Positions 6,869 through 12,110 of a stretch of 17,671 bases of DNA are shown in pieces. The notes under the pieces are model-generated. The model was given only the letters and a program-made list of their open reading frames with translations, was not told where the DNA came from and searched no databases. A program made the translations under genes and the position numbers. The DNA is from UBA668 sp049424465 (GTDB lineage: Bacteria > Actinomycetota > Acidimicrobiia > Acidimicrobiales > Ilumatobacteraceae), in the NCBI GenBank assembly GCA_049424465.1, contig JBMSSR010000024.1, positions 1 through 17,671 of the forward strand, in the 5' to 3' direction. Position 1 is the first letter of the stretch; each line of letters starts with the position of its first letter.

Positions 6869-8254
6869 ATGTCGGTGCGCTACGTCTCCACCCGCGGTGC
6901 TGCGCCCGAGCTGGGGTTCACCGATGCGATGCTCGCCGGACTCGCCACCGACGGAGGCCTCTACGTGCCGGCCGAGTGGCCGACCCTGCCGCAGCGTCGA
7001 CCGGGTGACGACTATGCGGCGAGGGCGGCGCAGATCGTCGGGCGCTTCGTGGGCGACGACCTTCCCGCCGCCACCGTCGAGCGGCTGTGCCGCGAGGCGT
7101 ACGGCACGTTCGCCCACCCCGCGGTCGTGCCGCTCGTGCAGTTGCACCACGACCACTTCGTGCACGAGCTGTTCCACGGCCCGACGCTCGCCTTCAAGGA
7201 TGTGGCGCTGCAGCTGGTGGGTCGGCTGTTCGACGAGGTGCTGCGAGCCCGCTCGCAGCGCGTCACCATCGTCGGTGCCACCAGCGGCGACACCGGCTCG
7301 GCGGCCATCGACGGGGTCAAGGGCTGCGACAGCGTCGACATCGTCATCCTGTACCCCAACGGCCGGACGAGTGACGTGCAGCGTCGGCAGATGACGACGG
7401 TCGATGCCCCCAATGTGCGCGTCGTGGCCGTCGACGGCACGTTCGACGACTGCCAGGACCTGGTCAAGGCGATGTTCGGCGACGTGGCCTTCCGCGACTC
7501 GGTCGGCCTCAGCGCGGTCAACAGCATCAACTGGGCGCGTGTGATGGCACAGGTCGTGTACTACGCCGTCGCCGCCGACCTGCTGGCGGGGCCCATCGAC
7601 GTGTGCGTGCCGAGCGGCAACTTCGGCAACGTGTTCGCCGGGTGGATCGCCCGGCGAGCAGGTGCGTCGATCGACCGCCTCGTCGTGGCGACCAACGCGA
7701 ATGACATCCTGCACCGCTTCTTCGCCGCCAACGACATGACCGCAGCGCCGGTCGTGCCGTCGCTCAGCCCGAGCATGGACATCCAGGTGTCGAGCAACTT
7801 CGAGCGGCTGCTGTTCGAGATGAACGGCCGTGACGGTGCGGCGACCGCGTCACAGTTGGCCAGGTTCCGGTCGACGGGCCGCCTCAGCGTCACACCGTCG
7901 CAGCGGGCCGAGTTCCTCGACGGCACCTTCGAGTCGGCGCGTCTCGACGACGCGGCGACCATCGACGTGATGGCCCGCACGTACCGCGAGTCGGGCATGC
8001 TGCTCGACCCGCACACCGCTGTCGGCGTCGGCGCGGTCGAGCAGCTCCGTGCGTCGGGCCGCCTGACCAACACCGCAGTCACGCTCGCGACGGCCCATCC
8101 CGCCAAGTTCCCCGACGCCGTCGAGCGGGCAACCGGTGTGCGCCCGCCGCTCCCGGCACACCTCGCCGACCTGTTCGAGCGCGACGAGCACGTCACCGTC
8201 CTGCCGAACGACCTGTCGACGGTGCAGCGGTTCGTGTCCACGACGTTCCGCTGA
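6869..8254 (+). CDS. thrC: Threonine synthase
   Basis: PLP enzyme converting O-phosphohomoserine to threonine. At 461 residues it is the longer form, with the N-terminal segment Y-V-S-T-R-G and the D-G-G-L-Y-V-P motif (28-34). The PLP lysine lies in H-G-P-T-L-A-F-K-D (K110), followed by G-A-T-S-G-D-T-G-S-A (136-145) and the phosphate-binding loop P-S-G-N-F-G-N (248-254). The start ATG lies three bases after the hom stop, and GGGAG/GAGG overlapping the hom end serves as ribosome binding site. Its substrate requires homoserine kinase (thrB), but no thrB follows; the next gene is rho. A small CCGGC-CCA-GCCGG hairpin lies 17 bases after the stop. Confidence 0.97.
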   Translation: MSVRYVSTRGAAPELGFTDAMLAGLATDGGLYVPAEWPTLPQRRPGDDYAARAAQIVGRFVGDDLPAATVERLCREAYGTFAHPAVVPLVQLHHDHFVHELFHGPTLAFKDVALQLVGRLFDEVLRARSQRVTIVGATSGDTGSAAIDGVKGCDSVDIVILYPNGRTSDVQRRQMTTVDAPNVRVVAVDGTFDDCQDLVKAMFGDVAFRDSVGLSAVNSINWARVMAQVVYYAVAADLLAGPIDVCVPSGNFGNVFAGWIARRAGASIDRLVVATNANDILHRFFAANDMTAAPVVPSLSPSMDIQVSSNFERLLFEMNGRDGAATASQLARFRSTGRLSVTPSQRAEFLDGTFESARLDDAATIDVMARTYRESGMLLDPHTAVGVGAVEQLRASGRLTNTAVTLATAHPAKFPDAVERATGVRPPLPAHLADLFERDEHVTVLPNDLSTVQRFVSTTFR

Positions 8255-8270
8255 GCGTCGACCGTCACCT

Positions 8271-8283
8271 CCGGCCCAGCCGG
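8271..8283 (+). terminator. Possible short hairpin after thrC
   Basis: CCGGC (8271-8275) pairs with GCCGG (8279-8283) around a three-base loop. There is no T-run. It lies between thrC and the predicted rho promoter, so it could end the hom-thrC transcript, but the stem is only 5 bp. Confidence 0.3.
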
Positions 8284-8312
8284 TCAGCCCCCGAATCAGT
8301 GTCATGGTGGGG

Positions 8313-8340
8313 TTGCATGCGTGCAATTTGCCGCTAGGGT
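8313..8340 (+). promoter_or_regulatory. Predicted rho promoter
   Basis: TTGCAT (8313-8318) and TAGGGT (8335-8340) are 16 bases apart and resemble housekeeping -35 and -10 elements. The expected transcription start is around 8347, leaving a 5' leader of about 164 bases before the rho ATG. This is unlike most neighbours, which appear leaderless. Confidence 0.5.
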
Positions 8341-8346
8341 GCGCTC

Positions 8347-8510
8347 GTCCGGTCTGCCGGACACTCCCCGCTGCGAAGGTCAGGGCGATGCCCGACGGAG
8401 GCCGCGGCAGGGGAAACGATTCCCAGGCGGTGGGGCCGCCGGGCGTCCAGTGATCCCTCTGGTCACCGACACGCCTCGCTCTGCCGTCCCTCGTAGAAAG
8501 CAGGTGGCCG
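8347..8510 (+). promoter_or_regulatory. Structured rho 5' leader
   Basis: The leader has several potential hairpins: GTCCGG-TCTG-CCGGAC (8347-8362) right at the predicted 5' end; GGGC-GAT-GCCC (8383-8393); GGGAA-ACGA-TTCCC (8411-8424); GGCGG-TGGGG-CCGCC (8426-8440); and CCAG/CTGG (8447-8462), which competes with a GTGA/TCAC pairing. It matches no riboswitch class I can recognise. Since rho genes are known to be autoregulated through their leaders in enteric bacteria, a control role is plausible but inferred. The rho ribosome binding site AGGTGG (8502-8507) lies outside the main hairpins. Confidence 0.4.
8388..8453 (+). CDS. Possible 21-codon upstream ORF in the rho leader
   Basis: ATG at 8388 opens a short frame ending in TGA at 8451-8453 that would encode a Gly/Pro/Arg-rich 21-residue peptide (MPDGGRGRG, then NDSQ). 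AAGG at 8377-8380 and AGGG at 8382-8385 are purine-rich and could act as a weak ribosome binding site. The ATG overlaps the loop and 3' arm of the GGGC/GCCC hairpin, and the frame covers the next two hairpins. A leader peptide (rhoL) exists upstream of rho in E. coli, but I see no sequence likeness, and an open frame of this length is expected by chance. Confidence 0.2.
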   Translation: MPDGGRGRGNDSQAVGPPGVQ

Positions 8511-10280
8511 ATGGCCGCGGAAGCCCTTGAGCAGTCGGTGCTCGACAGCAAGGACAAGGACCAGTTGCTCGCCATTGCCCAGGCGCTCGGGGTGAAGACC
8601 ACCGCCCGTGCCTCGAAGGCGACGCTCATCGAGAAGATCCTCGAGACCACCGGTGCCGGCCCGACTGCCGCAGCCGCACCCGCCGACGCACCGGCCAAGC
8701 CGTCGCGCACGGCCAAGGCACCCGCTGCCGAGGGCGACGGCGCGACGCCGACATCCGCCGAGCAGTCGGACACCGGCGCACCGGCCCGCACGGGCAACGG
8801 TGCATCGGCCGCACGTGTGGCCGCGCCGAAGGCGCCCGAGCCCGAGGTCGTGCTCGGCCCCGACGGCGAGCCGCTCGCCGACTGGGAGGTCGAGCTGATG
8901 CGCTCGGGCGGCGGTGCAGCGAGCGCCGACGGCGACGACGAGGGCGACGACGGTGACGACGGTCCCGACGAGGGGCCCGACTCGGGCAATGGCGATCCGC
9001 GCCGCAAGCGTCGGCGCCGCCGCAAGAAGGATCGTGGGGGACAGGGCAGCCAGGGTGGCCACGGTGGTTACGAGCGCGACAGCCGCCAGGGCCCGGACCG
9101 CGACCGCGATCGGGACCGCGACGACTCGTCGACGCCCGTCAGCACCGAGCCGGTGCGAGTGTCGGGCTATCTCGACCTGCGCGACGAGGGCTACGGGTTC
9201 CTGCGTGTCAACGGCTACCTCGCCAGCCGTGACGATGCGTACATCCCGGTCAAGCTGACACGGCAGTACGGCCTGCGCAAGGGCGACCACGTCACCGGCC
9301 TCAGCCGACCGGCGGGGCGCAACGAGAAGAACCCGGCACTGCTCGAGATCCACACCGTCAACGGTGGCGACCCCGAGAAGGCGCGCAACCGTCGCCGCTT
9401 CGAGGACCTCACGGCGCTGTTCCCCGACCAGCGGCTCACGCTCGAGAACCCGAACGATCCGTCGAACATGACGGCGCGCATCATCGACCTCGTGTCGCCG
9501 ATCGGCAAGGGCCAGCGCGGCATCATCGTGTCGCCGCCGAAGGCCGGCAAGACGACGATCATGAAGACGATCGCGACGTCGATCGAGGCGAACAACCCCG
9601 AGGTCAAGCTCATCGTGCTGCTCATCGACGAGCGGCCCGAAGAGGTCACCGACATGCGTCGCACCGTCCGCGGCGAGGTGATCTCGAGCACCTTCGACCG
9701 CCCGAGCGACGAGCACACCCATGTCGCCGAGCTGGCGATCGAGAAGGCCAAGCGCCTGGTCGAGGCGGGCGAGGACGTCGTGGTCATCCTCGACGGCATC
9801 ACCCGACTGAGCCGTGCGTACAACCTCGCCGCGCCGGCCAGTGGCCGCATCCTGTCGGGCGGTATCGACGCCGGTGCGCTGTACCCGCCGAAGCGGTTCT
9901 TCGGTGCGGCCCGCAACGTCGAGGAGGGCGGCTCGCTCACCATCCTCGCCACGGCGCTGGTCGAGACCAACAGTCGCATGGACGAGGCGATCTTCGAGGA
10001 GTTCAAGGGCACCGGCAACATGGAGCTGCGCCTCGACCGCCGACTCGCCGAGCGTCGCATCTACCCGGCGATCGACGTCGACGCCTCGAGCACCCGCCAC
10101 GAGGAGCTGCTCTTCGACCGCAAGCAGCTGCAGATGGTCTGGAAGCTGCGCCGGGTGCTCAGCGGCCTGGCGGCCGACGGCAACGCCGCCCCGGGCCTCG
10201 AACTGCTCATCGACCGGCTCAAGACCTTCCGTACCAACGACGAGTTCCTGTCCGAGATCGCCCGCCAGCCGAGCATGTGA
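8511..10280 (+). CDS. rho: Transcription termination factor Rho
   Basis: Hexameric RNA-dependent ATPase/helicase that terminates transcription. The 589 residues exceed the roughly 420 of E. coli Rho because of a charged insertion. In order: N-terminal Rho_N helical domain (about 8-46); an Ala/Pro-rich linker; an insertion at about 50-210 with an acidic stretch (141-157), a basic cluster R-R-K-R-R-R-R-R-K-K (164-173), a Gly-rich part and D-R repeats (197-205); the cold-shock RNA-binding domain (about 215-285, including G-Y-G-F-L-R); Walker A P-P-K-A-G-K-T-T (342-349); Walker B V-V-V-I-L-D (423-428); the Q-loop region L-S-G-G-I-D-A (448-454); and the R-R-L-A-E-R-R-I-Y-P segment with the arginine finger region. 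Such insertions are known in actinobacterial Rho and add RNA binding. The ATG follows AGGTGG by three bases. rpmE follows 83 bases downstream. Confidence 0.98.
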   Translation: MAAEALEQSVLDSKDKDQLLAIAQALGVKTTARASKATLIEKILETTGAGPTAAAAPADAPAKPSRTAKAPAAEGDGATPTSAEQSDTGAPARTGNGASAARVAAPKAPEPEVVLGPDGEPLADWEVELMRSGGGAASADGDDEGDDGDDGPDEGPDSGNGDPRRKRRRRRKKDRGGQGSQGGHGGYERDSRQGPDRDRDRDRDDSSTPVSTEPVRVSGYLDLRDEGYGFLRVNGYLASRDDAYIPVKLTRQYGLRKGDHVTGLSRPAGRNEKNPALLEIHTVNGGDPEKARNRRRFEDLTALFPDQRLTLENPNDPSNMTARIIDLVSPIGKGQRGIIVSPPKAGKTTIMKTIATSIEANNPEVKLIVLLIDERPEEVTDMRRTVRGEVISSTFDRPSDEHTHVAELAIEKAKRLVEAGEDVVVILDGITRLSRAYNLAAPASGRILSGGIDAGALYPPKRFFGAARNVEEGGSLTILATALVETNSRMDEAIFEEFKGTGNMELRLDRRLAERRIYPAIDVDASSTRHEELLFDRKQLQMVWKLRRVLSGLAADGNAAPGLELLIDRLKTFRTNDEFLSEIARQPSM

Positions 10281-10311
10281 CCGGCTGGTCGGCCGGTTGG
10301 CCGGGCCCGGT

Positions 10312-10329
10312 GTCGGGTCCGACCCCGAC
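10312..10329 (+). terminator. Hairpin between rho and rpmE
   Basis: GTCGGG (10312-10317) pairs with CCCGAC (10324-10329) around a six-base loop. A second stem, CGGCC/GGCCG, lies just upstream (10290-10302). There is no T-run. The hairpin overlaps the -35 region of the predicted rpmE promoter, so it could be an attenuator or boundary rather than a strong terminator. Confidence 0.3.
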
Positions 10330-10332
10330 CGC

Positions 10333-10338
10333 TACACT
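10333..10338 (+). promoter_or_regulatory. Predicted -10 element for rpmE
   Basis: TACACT, with an expected transcription start near 10345, leaves a leader of about 19 bases containing the ribosome binding site GGAG (10354-10357). No good -35 hexamer is present. Confidence 0.35.
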
Positions 10339-10363
10339 CGGCGACCTACCTCTGGAGAATGCC

Positions 10364-10576
10364 ATGAAGACCGACATCCACCCCAGTTACGGCGACCTCA
10401 CGGTGAAGTGCTCGTGCGGCAACACCTTCACCACCGGCTCCACCAAGCCCGGTGACCTGTTCGTCGAACTGTGCAACGAGTGCCACCCGTTCTTCACCGG
10501 CAAGCAGAAGCTCGTCGACACCGGTGGCCGCGTCGAGCGCTTCAACAAGCGCTACGGCGCCCGCAAGGGCAAGTGA
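10364..10576 (+). CDS. rpmE: 50S ribosomal protein L31
   Basis: A 70-residue ribosomal protein that joins the large subunit and helps bridge the subunits. The N-terminus M-K-T-D-I-H-P and the H-P-F-F-T-G-K-Q segment are typical of L31. All four zinc-ligand positions are cysteines (C16, C18, C37, C40; C-x-C and C-x-x-C), so this is the zinc-containing C+ form; the zinc-independent paralogue used under zinc limitation lacks them. The ATG at 10364 is preceded by GGAG with six-base spacing, which rules out the longer in-frame start at 10277. rho-rpmE-prfA is a conserved order, but here three unrelated genes separate rpmE from prfA. Confidence 0.97.
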   Translation: MKTDIHPSYGDLTVKCSCGNTFTTGSTKPGDLFVELCNECHPFFTGKQKLVDTGGRVERFNKRYGARKGK

Positions 10577-10602
10577 CGCGAGGCGGCACCGCCGCCCGTC
10601 AC
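10573..10602 (+). terminator. Strong hairpin terminator after rpmE
   Basis: GTGACG (10573-10578) pairs with CGTCAC (10597-10602), and GGCGGC (10582-10587) with GCCGCC (10591-10596), around a three-base loop with a three-base bulge (CGA). That gives 12 bp, and the rpmE stop codon sits in the outer stem. There is no T-run, as often seen in actinobacterial terminators. This is the best terminator candidate in the window. Confidence 0.55.
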
Positions 10603-10694
10603 CCCTCGTGCCGACCATGTGTCGGCAGACCAATGCGACCACGTTGCGGTGTCGCGTTATCGCTGTGAACCACTAGGACCCACTTCAGCCTGCC

Positions 10695-10700
10695 TATGGT
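10695..10700 (+). promoter_or_regulatory. Possible -10 element for the DUF1800/DUF1501 pair
   Basis: TATGGT lies 53 bases before the chosen GTG at 10754, after the rpmE terminator, with an expected start near 10707. No matching -35 is seen. The rest of 10603-10694 shows no gene. Confidence 0.3.
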
Positions 10701-10753
10701 CGTGCCGATGAAGCAACGACCCAGTCCGGGTCGTGCCGAGGGAGCGGCCCGCT

Positions 10754-12049
10754 GTGAACACCGACGAACTGGTTCATCTTCTCCGTCGTACCGAGTACGT
10801 CGCCAAGCCGGCCCGTGTCGCGGCGCTGTCCTCGATGACACGTGCGCAGGCGGTTGACGACATCCTCGCTGTCGGCGCCTCGCCGGCGGTACCCGACTAC
10901 CTGCTGACCGACATCTCCGGTCAGGAGTACCAGCAGTTCGTCTTCGCCACGCAATGGTGGCTCGACCGCATGGTCGACCTCGACCGACCGATGCTCGAGC
11001 GTATGACGTTCTTCTGGCACGGCCACTTCTGCAGCGGCTGGGACAAGGTCTTCAGCATGAAGGCGCTGGCCAGCCAGAACAAGGTGTTCCGCGACAACGC
11101 GCTCGGCAACTTCCGTACCCTCGCCCGTGCGGTCTCGCTGCACCCAGCGCTGCTGCTGTACCTCGACAACCAGGACAACGTCGACTACTCGCCCAACCAG
11201 AACTTCGCTCGCGAACTGATGGAGTTGTTCCTGCTGGGCGTCGGCAACTACACCGAGGACGACGTCGTGGCATCGGCCCGTGCGTGGACGGGTCACGGCA
11301 TCGACTGGTCGACGATGACGTACCAGTTCCACAGTTGGGACCACGACGCCGGCAACAAGACGTTCATGGGCATCACCCGCGCGTGGGACGGGCCCGAGAT
11401 CATCGACCACATCCTGCAGGGCAACGCCACCACCAAGCTCACCGCCTGCAAGTTCCTGACGCGCAAGCTGTGGGCGTACCTCGCCGGCGACGCACCGAGC
11501 GATGCGCTGGTGTCGCGGCTGGCGCAGGTGCTCTACGACAACAACCTCGAGATGCTGCCCTGGGTACGCGCCCTGCTGCTGAGCGACGAGTTCTACGCAC
11601 CGTCCGCGCGCACGGGCCTCGTCCGGTCGCCCGTCGACTTCGTGGTGGCGGTGATGCACTTCACCGGGTACCGCGCCGCGGCGCTGAACCCGCAGTGGTA
11701 CCTGCAGGGAATGGGTCAGCAGCCGTTCCTGCCGCCGAACGTGGCGGGCTGGCGCACCAACGACTACTGGACCAACGCGAGCGCGTTCGAATCGCGCGGC
11801 GAGTTCGCCCGCTACACGACGTGGCAACTGCGTGCCAACAATGCCAACAACATCGGTGCGGGCCGCACTGCCGACCAGACGGTCGATGCGCTCGCTGCGA
11901 TGTTCGGGCTGCAGCTCGCAACACCCACCCGAACCGCGCTCGTCGACTACGTCAACGTGCAGCGCGTGGCCGAGCCCTGGGTGGGTTGGTGGGAGGCCAC
12001 CAACCTGCTGACGATGGGCATGTTGACGCCCGAGTTCCACGTCGCCTGA
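10754..12049 (+). CDS. DUF1800 domain protein
   Basis: A 431-residue protein with the DUF1800 signature almost throughout. Early residues L-V-H-L-L-R-R-T (6-13) are followed by R-M-T-F-F-W-H-G-H-F (83-92), N-A-L-G-N-F-R (115-121), L-Y-L-D-N (135-139), P-N-Q-N-F-A-R-E-L-M-E-L-F (147-159) and Y-T-E-D-D-V (166-171). A C-terminal P-F-L-P-P-N-V-A-G-W block is also present. The biochemical function of DUF1800 is not established. The GTG at 10754 was chosen over one at 10733 because GAGGGAG (10738-10744) lies nine bases upstream and the family begins near here. No signal peptide is visible. DUF1800 genes usually sit beside a DUF1501 gene, and here one follows after 61 bases, so the two products probably act together; the nature of that action is unknown. 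Confidence 0.88.
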   Translation: MNTDELVHLLRRTEYVAKPARVAALSSMTRAQAVDDILAVGASPAVPDYLLTDISGQEYQQFVFATQWWLDRMVDLDRPMLERMTFFWHGHFCSGWDKVFSMKALASQNKVFRDNALGNFRTLARAVSLHPALLLYLDNQDNVDYSPNQNFARELMELFLLGVGNYTEDDVVASARAWTGHGIDWSTMTYQFHSWDHDAGNKTFMGITRAWDGPEIIDHILQGNATTKLTACKFLTRKLWAYLAGDAPSDALVSRLAQVLYDNNLEMLPWVRALLLSDEFYAPSARTGLVRSPVDFVVAVMHFTGYRAAALNPQWYLQGMGQQPFLPPNVAGWRTNDYWTNASAFESRGEFARYTTWQLRANNANNIGAGRTADQTVDALAAMFGLQLATPTRTALVDYVNVQRVAEPWVGWWEATNLLTMGMLTPEFHVA

Positions 12050-12110
12050 TGTCGCCCGCCATGCCCCTGCTGTCCCCCGCCCCGCTGCCGCTCACCCCGA
12101 GGACCACACC

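Noticed and set aside
5369..7714. A 781-codon open frame on the minus strand opposite hom and thrC
   Set aside because: Low-complexity His/Asp/Arg/Gly-rich translation typical of the antisense frame of high-GC genes; both + strand genes are certain.
8383..8462. Resemblance of the rho leader to FMN or cobalamin riboswitches because of a GGGGAAACGATTCCC segment
   Set aside because: None of the long conserved boxes of those classes is present; only a simple 5-bp hairpin is left.
8463..10100. A 545-codon open frame on the minus strand opposite rho
   Set aside because: Antisense shadow of rho; no domain, and repetitive composition caused by the complementary codon bias.
10708..10857. A 49-codon frame starting at an ATG seven bases after TATGGT
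   Set aside because: Spacing looks leaderless, but the product is low-complexity Arg/Ser/Gly and overlaps the start of the DUF1800 gene in another frame. I see no support for translation.
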